Below the pieces are notes generated by a model that did not search any database, had not been told where the DNA came from, and saw nothing but the letters and a program-made list of their open reading frames with translations. From Paenibacillus sp. 1011MAR3C5 (GTDB taxonomy: Bacteria > Bacillota > Bacilli > Paenibacillales > Paenibacillaceae): a DNA stretch of 64,000 nucleotides. The position numbers were made by a program, and so were the translations under genes. The stretch's first letter is position 1; every line of letters starts with the position of its first letter. The DNA is taken from contig NZ_QZCF01000001.1 of NCBI RefSeq assembly GCF_003591485.1, forward strand, positions 372,001-436,000, read 5' to 3'. Positions 33,410-41,353 of the stretch are shown here, in pieces.

Positions 33410-34366
33410 TTAGAAGTTGAAGACGAAATCGTCGTCATTCAACGGCTCGACGTGAATCGTGCGCACATAACCGTTGCCCTTCTTGGAGAAGAAGTCATGC
33501 TGCTTCGTATGCGTGCTGATGCCATTGAATACGATCGGGTTGACCGGCTCCTCCGGGAAATGCGGCTCCATGCCAAGGTTCATGAGCGCTTTGTTCGCAT
33601 TGTAGCGGACGTAAGCCTTCACTTCCTCTTCCAGGCCAAGCGTGCCGTACAGGTCGTCCGTGTAGATCACTTCGTTGTCGTACAGCTCGTTCAGAAGCGC
33701 GTAGATCTCAGCTTGCAACGATGCCTGCTCATCTGGCGTGAACGTCGCAAACAGCTCTTGAGCGAGTACGCCGACATATAGGCCGTGGATGCTCTCGTCG
33801 CGCAAGATCAAGTCGATGATCTCGCCGCTGCTTGTCATCTTGCCTTGGCCCGCCAGGTACAGCGGATAGAAGAAGCCGCTGTAGAACAGGTAGCTCTCCA
33901 GGAATACGGAAGCCGCCATCGCTTTGTACAGCTCTTTCGGGCCCGTAATGTTCGAATACCAGGAAGCAATCAGGTTTGCTTTCTTCTGCAGCTGAGGATT
34001 GTCCTCGACCCACTTGAAGATCGCATCGATCTCTTCGCCGGAAGCCAGCGTCGTAAAGATGCTGCTATAGGACTTGGCGTGGATTTGCTCCATCATGGAC
34101 ATGAAGGACAATACAGCCTTCCGCTGCAAGCCGTCTACATGCTCCAGAATTTTCGGCATGCCGACGCCGCCTTGTATCGTATCAAGCAAGGTCAGGCCGC
34201 CGAGCACGTTTTTGTACAGCGTGCGCTCGTCGTCCGTCATTTGCATCCAGTCCATTTTATCATCGGATAACGGAATTTCTTCGTCCGTCCAAAATTGCAT
34301 CACGTTCTGCTGCCAGAACGTCAGCGTGAAATCATCGTCCGGGCGATTCCAGTTAACTGCTTTCAT
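33410..34366 (-). CDS. nrdF: Ribonucleotide reductase class Ib, beta subunit
   Basis: The small subunit (318 residues) holds the dimetal centre and tyrosyl radical that start catalysis in NrdE. The helical core shows KNVLGGLTLLDTIQGG, MMEQIHAKSYSSIF and ILRDESIHGLYVG, which supply carboxylate and histidine ligands. The C-terminal tail ends DDDFVFNF, the peptide that docks on the alpha subunit. ATG 34366 is chosen because GGAG lies ten nt upstream; ATG 34375 abuts that site. It is the third gene of nrdI-nrdE-nrdF, with 52 nt after nrdE. Confidence 0.96.
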   Translation of the reverse strand: MKAVNWNRPDDDFTLTFWQQNVMQFWTDEEIPLSDDKMDWMQMTDDERTLYKNVLGGLTLLDTIQGGVGMPKILEHVDGLQRKAVLSFMSMMEQIHAKSYSSIFTTLASGEEIDAIFKWVEDNPQLQKKANLIASWYSNITGPKELYKAMAASVFLESYLFYSGFFYPLYLAGQGKMTSSGEIIDLILRDESIHGLYVGVLAQELFATFTPDEQASLQAEIYALLNELYDNEVIYTDDLYGTLGLEEEVKAYVRYNANKALMNLGMEPHFPEEPVNPIVFNGISTHTKQHDFFSKKGNGYVRTIHVEPLNDDDFVFNF

Positions 34367-34418
34367 AGTAGGCATGCTCCTTCTTTGCTACGTAATCATA
34401 AAACCTTCGTAAGCCGGA

Positions 34419-36503
34419 TTAAACGGCGCAGCTTGTGCATTCTTCGACAGACAGGCGCTTCGTCCGTGTGTAGTACAGGGATTTCAGGCCTTTCTGAGCG
34501 GCATAGACGTAGAAACGCGCCAGTTCGCGAGTCGTTACGTTGCTGTTCACGTGCAGGACGCTAGAGATGCCTTGATCGATATGCTGCCCGATTTCGGCGA
34601 TCAGGTCAATCAGCTTGAACTGATTGATGTTGTACGCCGATTTGTAGTAGAAGAAATTATCCTGCGACAGGTACGGCATCGGGTAATACGTCGTCGAGTT
34701 CGCGTAAGTACGCGTCTCGATATGCTCGACGATTGGCATTACGCTGGATGTTGCGTTCTGGATATAGGAGATGCTTTGCGTTGGCGCAATCGCCAGACGG
34801 TAAGCGTGGTACAGGCCATGCTGCTGCACCTTCTCCTTCAGCTCTGCCCAGTCCTGCGGGGACGGAACATAGATGCCCTCGAACAATTCCTTCACACGAT
34901 CCGTCTTCGGACGGTAGTCCGTCTCCATATAACGCGTGAAGTACGTACCCTTCGCATATTCGGAACGCTCGAAATTTTTGAATGTAGCGCTGCGCTCCTT
35001 CGCAATCTCCATGCTCTTCTCCAGCGAGTAGAAGTTCATCATCATGAAGAATGCACTTGCGAAGTCTTTCGCCTCGTCGCTCTCATAAGCGATTTTGTTC
35101 TTCGCCAGATAGCCGTTCAGGTTCATCGCGCCAAGACCGACGGAGTGAAGCTCTTCGTTCGCTTTGCGGACGCCCGGCGCGTTGTCGATCTTCGACAGGT
35201 CGCTGACCGTCGTCAGCGCTTCGATGCCGACATGGACCGATTCTTTGACTTTTCCGCGTTCCATTACATTTACTATATTGAGAGACGCCAGGTTGCAGCT
35301 GATGTCGCGGCGAATGACGTCGTCGAAGCCGTAGTCGTTAATTTCCGATGTTTCTTGCAATTGGAAGATCTCTGTGCACAGGTTGGACATTTTGATCGAA
35401 CCGATATCCTTCAACGCATGCACGCTGTTGGCATTGGATTTGTTCATAATGTATGGATAACCGGATTCCAGCTGAATGGAAGCGATCTTCGTCAGCATGT
35501 CGCGCGCGTTCATGACGGTTTTCTTCGTCACTTGGTCGTTCGCAAGCAATTCCTCATACATCTCATCCATATCCATATCGTCCAGATGCTGGCCGTATGC
35601 CTTCTGTACCGAGTACGGTCCGAAGACGACAAGCGGACGGTTCTGTGCAGCCAGCTCATAGAATTTGTTCGGAATGATCAGGCCGATGGACAGTGTCTTG
35701 ATGCGGGACTTCTCGTCCGCGTTGATTTTTTTGCAATCCAGGAATTCAATGATATCCCAGCCGAAAATGTTGTAGTAGCCTGCTCCGGAGCCTTTGCGCT
35801 GACCCATTTGGTCCGCATAGGAGAATGCATCCTCCATCAGCTTGAGGACCGGCATAATGCCTTTCGCCGCGCCTTCTACGCCTTTGATCGGTTCGCCGCG
35901 TCCACGCAGCTTGGACAGGTTGACCGCTACGCCGCCGCCGATTTTGGACAGCTGCATGCATGTCCCAAGCACATAGTTAATGGAATTGAGGGAATCGTCC
36001 ATCTCCAGCAGGAAGCACGAGACCATCTCGCCCCGGCGGCTCTTACCCGCGTTCAGGAATGTTGGTGTCGCCGGCTGCAGACGCTGCTCGATCATCGCGT
36101 CCGCAATGCGAAGCGCGCGCTCGGCATCGCCTTCACCCAGACTCAGTGCTACGATCGCCACACGATCGGAGTACTGCTCCAAATATTGAGCTTTATTGTT
36201 CGTCTTCATCGCATAGTCCTTGTAGAACTTGGACGCCGCCATATACGATTGGAATTCGAAGCCGCTGTTTGCCGTCAGATTGAATACAGCTTCTACTTGC
36301 TCATATGTATATTTTTCGAAAACGTTATCATAGTAGTCGTTCTCGATCAGGTAGTCCAGCTTCTCGCGCAACGAAGAGAATTTCACGCTTTTCTCTTCCA
36401 CTTCCGCCATGAACGCCCGTACCGCCTCTTTGTCTTTCTCCAGTTGGTAGAATCCGTCCGCTCCGCGCTGCATCAACTCATTATTTAATTCAATATGCTT
36501 CAA
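34419..36503 (-). CDS. nrdE: Ribonucleotide reductase class Ib, alpha subunit
   Basis: Catalytic subunit of 694 residues that reduces ribonucleoside diphosphates to deoxy forms. It has the ten-stranded barrel with cysteines in MVSCFLLEMDDS and SNLCTEIFQL, and the NLASLNIVNV and LHSVGLGAMNLNGYLA stretches of class Ib enzymes. The C-terminal EECTSCAV is the redox-active tail that takes electrons from NrdH or thioredoxin. The start is TTG 36503 (protein M-K-H-I-E-L-N-N), with AGGGTG upstream; it overlaps nrdI by 14 bp, which suggests translational coupling. Confidence 0.96.
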   Translation of the reverse strand: MKHIELNNELMQRGADGFYQLEKDKEAVRAFMAEVEEKSVKFSSLREKLDYLIENDYYDNVFEKYTYEQVEAVFNLTANSGFEFQSYMAASKFYKDYAMKTNNKAQYLEQYSDRVAIVALSLGEGDAERALRIADAMIEQRLQPATPTFLNAGKSRRGEMVSCFLLEMDDSLNSINYVLGTCMQLSKIGGGVAVNLSKLRGRGEPIKGVEGAAKGIMPVLKLMEDAFSYADQMGQRKGSGAGYYNIFGWDIIEFLDCKKINADEKSRIKTLSIGLIIPNKFYELAAQNRPLVVFGPYSVQKAYGQHLDDMDMDEMYEELLANDQVTKKTVMNARDMLTKIASIQLESGYPYIMNKSNANSVHALKDIGSIKMSNLCTEIFQLQETSEINDYGFDDVIRRDISCNLASLNIVNVMERGKVKESVHVGIEALTTVSDLSKIDNAPGVRKANEELHSVGLGAMNLNGYLAKNKIAYESDEAKDFASAFFMMMNFYSLEKSMEIAKERSATFKNFERSEYAKGTYFTRYMETDYRPKTDRVKELFEGIYVPSPQDWAELKEKVQQHGLYHAYRLAIAPTQSISYIQNATSSVMPIVEHIETRTYANSTTYYPMPYLSQDNFFYYKSAYNINQFKLIDLIAEIGQHIDQGISSVLHVNSNVTTRELARFYVYAAQKGLKSLYYTRTKRLSVEECTSCAV

Positions 36504-36849
36504 TTGCCTGCACCCTTTCGACAAAATGTAACGTATCTTGACTCGTTCCCGATAACTCAAACTTCGATATGACAGGCACATGATACTTCTGGGAGATGGT
36601 ATCCGCACTCTTCGCGAAACCCGGTCCCCAGTTGCGATTGCCGCTCGCGGATACCCCGCGCAGCATATTATGGTTCATCTCGAGGAAGGAATTGACCTTC
36701 TCCGGCACTTGTCCAAACCCGGTTGTATAAGTGACCAGCACGAACGGCTCGTCTACTTGTTTCTGCTCGTCAATCGGCACTGCACGCATATTCAGTTTTT
36801 TGATGAAACGTTTGACATTGCCCGTTTTGGAATCATAGACAACTAGCAC
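36490..36849 (-). CDS. nrdI: NrdI flavodoxin-like protein
   Basis: A 119-residue flavoprotein that supplies the oxidant for assembling the manganese-tyrosyl cofactor of NrdF. The family motif YDSKTGNVKRFIKKL near the start binds FMN phosphate, and VLVTYTTGFGQVPEKV and ASGNRNWGPGFAKSAD complete the flavin site. The start is GTG 36849 with GGGAG ten nt upstream. It is the first gene of the operon, followed with overlap by nrdE. The presence of nrdI implies a class Ib, manganese-capable enzyme. No nrdH or NrdR gene is in the window. Confidence 0.94.
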   Translation of the reverse strand: MLVVYDSKTGNVKRFIKKLNMRAVPIDEQKQVDEPFVLVTYTTGFGQVPEKVNSFLEMNHNMLRGVSASGNRNWGPGFAKSADTISQKYHVPVISKFELSGTSQDTLHFVERVQAIEAY

Positions 36850-36940
36850 CGCACACCCGCTCCCTTACTGAATTTCAGCAATCAAAAAGCGCTTCTGACC
36901 GTCGCTAGCAGGCAGACGCGCTTCAATACAATTTACTAGG

Positions 36941-36977
36941 CTAGATGTTGAAAAGCGCTATATCCATCAACATCTAG
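36941..36977. promoter_or_regulatory. Inverted repeat in the leader of nrdIEF
   Basis: CTAGATGTTG and CAACATCTAG are perfect 10-bp arms 17 nt apart, about 90-130 nt upstream of nrdI. The loop carries AGCGCTATAT, and AGCGCTT recurs nearer nrdI. I could not find two clear NrdR boxes. It may be an operator or a folded leader. Confidence 0.45.
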
Positions 36978-37070
36978 TTGCTGTTTTTGATTTTACATCA
37001 AGATATAGGTCTCGTCAATGAAAATTATGGAGAATCTATGAATCCCTTTTTGGAAGCTTTTTAGGCGCAC

Positions 37071-37099
37071 TCGACTATTTTAACAGATACGGCTATGAT
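37071..37099 (+). promoter_or_regulatory. Candidate promoter of the 73-aa gene
   Basis: TCGACT, a 17-nt spacer and TATGAT lie 38 nt before the start codon and fit a sigma-A promoter. Confidence 0.45.
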
Positions 37100-37136
37100 G
37101 GGATAGTGACATTTTATAGCTATCTTGGAGGTATCC

Positions 37137-37358
37137 ATGGAGAACAAATTAACACCGGAAGAGGCCCGCTTAGAGCTGCTTGAGTTGCATCGTGAAGCCG
37201 GCCGCGAGCAATCGGGTCTGCTGTCCTATCTGGCTGATCTGGAGGCCAAATGCAAGCGTCTGGAGGACGAGAACCGGAAGTTCAGGGATGCTGCCGCGCG
37301 AAGAGCGTCGTCCGCAGTGTCGATGAACAGCCGTCTCAAGGATGCGCTTAGAGAGTAA
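37137..37358 (+). CDS. Small coiled-coil protein (73 aa)
   Basis: An unrecognised small soluble protein. Almost the whole length is predicted helical, with a strong heptad from ARLELLELHREAGREQSGLLSYLADLEAKCKRLEDENRK-type sequence (about 9-47), and a basic tail ending NSRLKDALRE. It may dimerise. ATG 37137 is supported by GGAGG five nt upstream; in-frame TTG 37125 overlaps the site. It is divergent from nrdI, and a gene-free, structured 360 bp follows. Confidence 0.7.
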   Translation: MENKLTPEEARLELLELHREAGREQSGLLSYLADLEAKCKRLEDENRKFRDAAARRASSAVSMNSRLKDALRE

Positions 37359-37449
37359 TCGCAACAACATAAGGGATTTGCCAGCCGAGCATCGCGTTTT
37401 TCTATTGTCGAATAATGGCGAATTTTCTTTAGACTTATTATAGAAGGAA

Positions 37450-37710
37450 CATGGCGCGTTCCCGCTTGGATTTTCCTTGTTCGACAGGCTACGGCATAGA
37501 CGGAATGGCTGTCATAGGTCCAATCTCACGACGCGCTGAGAGGGCTTAAGACAGGTTTGGGGAAGTTCCCCCTATAAGGAGGAACGGCAAACGCTGCAAG
37601 CATCTGTAGGGGCATTGGAGCCGTTCAAAAGGATATGGCGACCATGCACAGCCTTTCCCTTTATCCGTAGAAAAAAGCCTCCGCCGCGTCAAGACGCAGG
37701 GAGGCCTTAT
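37450..37710 (+). ncRNA. Candidate structured non-coding RNA (unclassified)
   Basis: The 360 bp between the small gene and yqeM have no open frame of note. Beginning near 37450, GCGCGT pairs with ACGCGC, inside it TTGGA with TCCAA, and inside that GACAG with CTGTC: nested helices in one arm. Further on come GGGGAA-G-TTCCCC, GAACGGC/GCCGTTC across 31 nt, and GGATA/TATCC, then an intrinsic terminator at 37675-37708. A weak promoter-like TGGCGA-N16-TTATAG precedes it. I compared it from memory with SRP RNA, tmRNA, RNase P RNA and common riboswitches and saw no match; 6S RNA was not excluded. The strand is inferred from the poly-T side and is not certain. Confidence 0.35.
37675..37708. terminator. 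Bidirectional terminator next to yqeM
   Basis: GCCTCC pairs with GGAGGC around an inner GCGTC-AA-GACGC stem. An A6 tract precedes it and CTTATTT follows. On the minus strand it reads into TTTTTT, so it can end the yqeG-yqeM operon. Confidence 0.8.
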
Positions 37711-37718
37711 TTATGATT

Positions 37719-38486
37719 TTATTTGACGGCCGCAAAAAACAGCCGTTCTGAATTTGCGTCGGCGGGCTTCAGCTCGAAGTCCGCATAACGATCAACCTTA
37801 TCGAAACCCGCTCGCTTTAATGCCGCTTCCACCCAGTCGGGATCGTAGGCACGCTGCCTGTGCGTCTCCTCGAAGCGGTAGAAGGAAGCGTTCCGGTCGC
37901 GGGCGAAGATCGTCAGATGATGCTCGATCTGGCAGCGGGATTCCTCGAAATCGCAAGTCCAGATATACGCAATATCCCGCTCATCCAGGACGAACGGCTG
38001 CTCCTCCGCATAACGGATGAATTGCTTGGGCGGATGCATGTCGAACAAGAACGACCCGCCTGGCTTCAGCGCGGCGAAGGTGGCGCGGAACGCCGCCTCC
38101 ACATCCGCTTCCTCTGTCAAGTAATTCAGACAGTCGCAGAATGAGATCACGGAGTCTACGGGCTCCGCCATCTCCCATCGGCGCATATCCTGCTGCAGCC
38201 AGCGAATCGTGCCTGTACGGGGCCGAATCGCTTGCTGGGGCGTCTCCTCCCACTTGCTGCGGGCAACAGACAGCATATCAGCCGACAGATCGATGCCGTA
38301 CACATGGAAGCCGGAGCGAGCCAGCGGAATAGATAAGCTGCCTGTGCCGCAGCCCAGATCCACGACGGTCCCCGGCATGCCGTAACGCGACCAGCCTGCC
38401 CGGGCAAAGCCCAGCCATTCGGCATAGGGCATATCCTCCATCAACTGATCGTACACGAGCGCGAATTGCCCGTACGATTGGCTCAC
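37719..38486 (-). CDS. yqeM: Class I SAM-dependent methyltransferase YqeM
   Basis: A 255-residue Rossmann-fold methyltransferase. Motif I is VVDLGCGTGSLSIPLA (about 41-56), then the acidic end of strand 2 in GIDLSADML, WLQQDMRRW, and SVISFCDCLNYLTEEADVEAAF; the C-terminal part is the usual cap domain. The substrate is not established for this family. It is the last gene of the conserved Bacillales block and overlaps cvfB by 4 bp. A terminator follows. Confidence 0.88.
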   Translation of the reverse strand: MSQSYGQFALVYDQLMEDMPYAEWLGFARAGWSRYGMPGTVVDLGCGTGSLSIPLARSGFHVYGIDLSADMLSVARSKWEETPQQAIRPRTGTIRWLQQDMRRWEMAEPVDSVISFCDCLNYLTEEADVEAAFRATFAALKPGGSFLFDMHPPKQFIRYAEEQPFVLDERDIAYIWTCDFEESRCQIEHHLTIFARDRNASFYRFEETHRQRAYDPDWVEAALKRAGFDKVDRYADFELKPADANSERLFFAAVK

Positions 38487-39403
38487 TCCTTCTCCACTCC
38501 CTCTGCGCCTGCGGGTGGTTCGTCAGGGGAAGCCAGATAGGTCCAGCTGCCCTTCTGCGTGACAAGCCCATCCTTCATCAGCTTGCCGAGCGCCCGCTTG
38601 AACGCCGATTTGCTAATGCCGAATCTTTGCTTGATCGTCTCCGCTTCTGTCTGGTCAGAGTACGGCATGCCGCCGCCCGGACGCTCCTTCAGGAATGCGA
38701 GCAGGCGGTCGGCATCCTCCACCCGTCCCACTTCCTTGCGTTCGGTCATGGACAGATTGACGCGGCCGTCCTCGCGGATGAATGTGACACGAGCGCGCAC
38801 GCGTTCGCCGAGGCGAAGGGCTCTCGTACGGTCGGGGCTTGGAATAAGACCATATACGCCAAATCCGATGACGCCTCCGTCTACGATGACGAACGAGCCC
38901 ATCTGAAGCGTCTTGGTTACCCAGCCCTCTACCCATGTATTGCGCCATGCATCGGGCGCATGGAATACAAGCGGAGACAGCTCTTCCTCGAAGGCAATCT
39001 TGGCGACGAGCCTTCCGATCTTATCATGCTTCATCACCACGAATACCTCGTCACCAGGCAACGGACGGTACGTAACGCTCTCCGGCAGCTCAGACAACGG
39101 CAGCAGCAGATGTCTGCCTAGTCCCATCTCCAGAAAACAGCCTAGCTTCGGATGCACGTCTACGACACGCAGACGCGCCAGCTCGTCTAATTGGAGAAGC
39201 GGCTTCTTCATCGTAGCTGCAATCCGGTCTTCGGAATCGTAATAGATGAACACCTCGACCGAATTGCCAACCTGAGGCTTCGAGCCGACCAGCTCCGTGT
39301 AATGGAGAAGCACTTCCGATTCGCCGTCGCTTAGGAAGTACCCGTACGGAGACACCTCTCGCGATATTTTGAGCGTATAGGTCTGACCGGCAACAAGGCT
39401 CAT
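38483..39403 (-). CDS. cvfB: CvfB-type S1 RNA-binding protein
   Basis: A 306-residue protein with several S1-like beta-barrels (1-60, 68-130, 150-225) and a C-terminal winged helix (FGISKSAFKRALGKLMKDGLVT). The second and third barrels are clearest (VVDVHPKLGCFLEMG; EGWVTKTLQMGSFVIVDGGVIGFGV). CvfB of Staphylococcus affects virulence gene expression by an RNA-linked route; its Bacillus counterpart is YitL. Its place between rsfS and yqeM suggests a tie to ribosome function. It shares 4-bp overlaps with both neighbours. Confidence 0.85.
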   Translation of the reverse strand: MSLVAGQTYTLKISREVSPYGYFLSDGESEVLLHYTELVGSKPQVGNSVEVFIYYDSEDRIAATMKKPLLQLDELARLRVVDVHPKLGCFLEMGLGRHLLLPLSELPESVTYRPLPGDEVFVVMKHDKIGRLVAKIAFEEELSPLVFHAPDAWRNTWVEGWVTKTLQMGSFVIVDGGVIGFGVYGLIPSPDRTRALRLGERVRARVTFIREDGRVNLSMTERKEVGRVEDADRLLAFLKERPGGGMPYSDQTEAETIKQRFGISKSAFKRALGKLMKDGLVTQKGSWTYLASPDEPPAGAEGVEKE

Positions 39404-39747
39404 GCGAATTCCACAACCTTAGCGTCGGACCATAATCTCTCGATATTGTAATATTCACGCTCTTCGCGATGGAAGATATGGACAACTACATCGCCCAAAT
39501 CGATAAGCACCCATCTTGCGGAGTCCATGCCCTCCATGCCGCGAATACGCACGCCTGCGAGATCCGCCTGCTTGCGCACCTCAGTCGCAATGGCTTGCAC
39601 CTGAGTGTCCGAGTTGCCGCTGCAGATGATGAAATAATCTGCAACAAGGGAAATATCCTTCAGATCCAGCGCAATAACGTCCATTGCTTTTTTATCTTCA
39701 GCGGCTGTCACCGCTATTTTCATTAATTGATTGGATTGTACTGCCAT
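39400..39747 (-). CDS. rsfS: Ribosomal silencing factor RsfS
   Basis: A 115-residue protein (formerly YqeL) that binds ribosomal protein L14 and blocks joining of the subunits in slow growth. The family core is AMDVIALDLKDISLVADYFIICSGNSDTQVQAI-like, then EGMDSARWVLIDLGDVVVHIFHREEREYYNIERLW. ATG 39747 is chosen with AAGGAGG six nt upstream; the adjacent ATG 39750 is only three away. It lies between yqeK and cvfB, the standard order. Confidence 0.95.
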   Translation of the reverse strand: MAVQSNQLMKIAVTAAEDKKAMDVIALDLKDISLVADYFIICSGNSDTQVQAIATEVRKQADLAGVRIRGMEGMDSARWVLIDLGDVVVHIFHREEREYYNIERLWSDAKVVEFA

Positions 39748-39766
39748 CATATACCTCCTTTGTCTT

Positions 39767-40333
39767 TTACGCGTGTAATTCCTCAATAAGCCCATTGCGG
39801 GCTTCAATCGTCAGCGGATAGATCCGTTTGCCCTTGGCAATCAGAAATCCGATCGTTCCATCTAGTCCAGCCAGCACCGCTTTCTCCAGATGTTCCTCGC
39901 TAAGCGCACGGATGGCATCGACTCCCGGGAAATCGCGCCCCGGCTCGATATAATCCGCCAGCCATACAACCTTCTCCAGCTTGCTCATGCCTCTGCGCCC
40001 GGAGGTATGGTAGCGGATCGCATCCAGCACGCCGCCGTCGGTCACACCGAAGTCGCGCTCAGCAACCCATGCCCCGACGACTGCATGCCATAGCTCCTTG
40101 TCATAGCCAAGCACCTCTTGATCCAGTCCGTTGTCCCGGATCGCATTGCCCTGGCGCTCAATTGACCAGAATTTCGCCACGTCATGAATAATGGCGGCAA
40201 GCTCAGCGCGCTTCGGATCTTCACCGTACCGTATCGCAAGCGCTATGGCCGTCTCTATTACGCCTTCTGTATGGCGCCAGCGACGCTCGGGCATCTCAGC
40301 GCGGACCCGCTCCATGATGAGTTGTCGATCCAT
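39767..40333 (-). CDS. yqeK: YqeK-family HD hydrolase (Ap4A hydrolase)
   Basis: A 188-residue HD-domain metal-dependent hydrolase. The HD signature is AAIIHDVAKFW, with an upstream His in RWRHTEGV and later YHTSGRRGMSKLEKVVWLADYIEPGRDF. Family members cleave diadenosine tetraphosphate symmetrically to two ADP. ATG 40333 is preferred over ATG 40342, which directly abuts AAGGAGG. It overlaps the end of nadD by 38 bp and ends 19 nt before rsfS. Confidence 0.92.
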   Translation of the reverse strand: MDRQLIMERVRAEMPERRWRHTEGVIETAIALAIRYGEDPKRAELAAIIHDVAKFWSIERQGNAIRDNGLDQEVLGYDKELWHAVVGAWVAERDFGVTDGGVLDAIRYHTSGRRGMSKLEKVVWLADYIEPGRDFPGVDAIRALSEEHLEKAVLAGLDGTIGFLIAKGKRIYPLTIEARNGLIEELHA

Positions 40334-40913
40334 ACAGTCCATGCCTCCTTATATAGTCGCGTACAGGCTCCGGCACAAGATAGCGAATCGACTTCCCCGT
40401 GAACAGACGCTCCCGGATCGCTGTTGATGAGATGCCAATTTGCGGCATGCGGGCCATCTGAAACGATTGCTGCAAATAAGACGGAAGCGAGTCCGGCATC
40501 GGGTTCTCGCCCGGACGCTCGAGGCCGATAAAGCCGGCCATGGCCGCAAGCTCCCCAATACGATGCCACTTTGGCAGATCGTTGATACGGTCGGAACCGA
40601 TAATGTACGCGAAAGAGCAGCCTGGATGCTGCTCCTGCAGCTGCTTCACCGTATCGTAGGAGTAGCTGGTGCCGCCGCGCCTGATCTCGATATCAAGCGC
40701 CCGGAAGCGGTCATCTCCCTCTACGGCTAATCGCGTCATTTCGAAGCGGTCCCAAGCCGGTGTGGAAGGAGCCGCTTCCTTCAAGGGCGGATCTGCGGTC
40801 GGAATGAACCACACCTCATCCAGATCCCCCTGCTCCCTTGCCGTCTCCGCAGCAAGCAAATGACCGATATGGATCGGATCGAACGTTCCGCCCATGATGC
40901 CTATTTTCCTCAT
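40296..40913 (-). CDS. nadD: Nicotinate-nucleotide adenylyltransferase
   Basis: NAD synthesis enzyme that transfers AMP from ATP to nicotinate mononucleotide, in the cytoplasm. The 205 residues have the nucleotidyltransferase motifs GIMGGTFDPIHIGHL (5-19) and ISSTAIRERL (about 162-171), with FIPTADPPLK and YIIGSDRINDLPKWHRI between. It lies between yhbY and yqeK in the conserved order, and its end overlaps yqeK. Confidence 0.96.
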   Translation of the reverse strand: MRKIGIMGGTFDPIHIGHLLAAETAREQGDLDEVWFIPTADPPLKEAAPSTPAWDRFEMTRLAVEGDDRFRALDIEIRRGGTSYSYDTVKQLQEQHPGCSFAYIIGSDRINDLPKWHRIGELAAMAGFIGLERPGENPMPDSLPSYLQQSFQMARMPQIGISSTAIRERLFTGKSIRYLVPEPVRDYIRRHGLYGSTTHHGAGPR

Positions 40914-40981
40914 GGCCGCTCCCTCCCCCGATTCATAGCCTTCCTGGGCTCCATATGAACCTTGGCGGCTGCCGCCGTTCC

Positions 40982-41278
40982 TTAGGCTCTCGGAAGCTCG
41001 ATCTTCTTGTGATCCTTGGATTCCTTGTACAGCACGATAGTCTTGCCAATCACTTGAACAAGCTCAGCGCCGGCCGCTGCTGCAACTTCTGCTCCGATTT
41101 CCTTCGGATCGTCGAGGCAATTGTTGAGCACGGACACTTTAATCAGCTCTCTCGTCTCGATGGCTTCTTCAATATGGCGAACCAAATGGTCATTGGTGCC
41201 GCCTTTGCCGACCTGAAAGATCGGTTGTAGATGATGCGCTTGCGAGCGCAAATAACGTTTTTGTTTGCCAGTTAGCAT
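40982..41278 (-). CDS. yhbY: CRM-domain RNA-binding protein YhbY (YqeI)
   Basis: A 98-residue single CRM domain that binds pre-50S ribosomal RNA during assembly. MLTGKQKRYLRSQAHHLQPIFQVGKGG includes the GxxG-like loop, followed by HIEEAIETRELIKVSVLNNC. It is normal in length and place, between aroE and nadD. AAGGA-type sequence precedes the ATG. Confidence 0.94.
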   Translation of the reverse strand: MLTGKQKRYLRSQAHHLQPIFQVGKGGTNDHLVRHIEEAIETRELIKVSVLNNCLDDPKEIGAEVAAAAGAELVQVIGKTIVLYKESKDHKKIELPRA

Positions 41279-41353
41279 AATGGTATCCTTCTTTCGTCTG
41301 CATCAATCTTGCTATCCTATCGATCTTATTGTGCGATAAGCCCGCTCGTCCTA

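Noticed and set aside
34551..36488. A 645-codon open frame on the plus strand opposite nrdE.
   Set aside because: It is the antisense shadow of a strongly conserved, codon-biased gene, with no ribosome site and composition typical of a reversed frame.
36950..37010. Pair of NrdR boxes upstream of nrdI.
   Set aside because: Two ATATAG cores exist, but flanks do not match ACAC...GTGT and the 43-bp step is not the usual 31-32 bp, so I did not list them as NrdR sites.
37450..37710. Assignment of the structured segment to SRP RNA, tmRNA, RNase P RNA, a T-box or glmS ribozyme.
   Set aside because: Remembered signature motifs of these families (for example GGAAGCAGC of SRP or AGGGTGG of T-boxes) are absent. 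A covariance search would be needed for 6S RNA.
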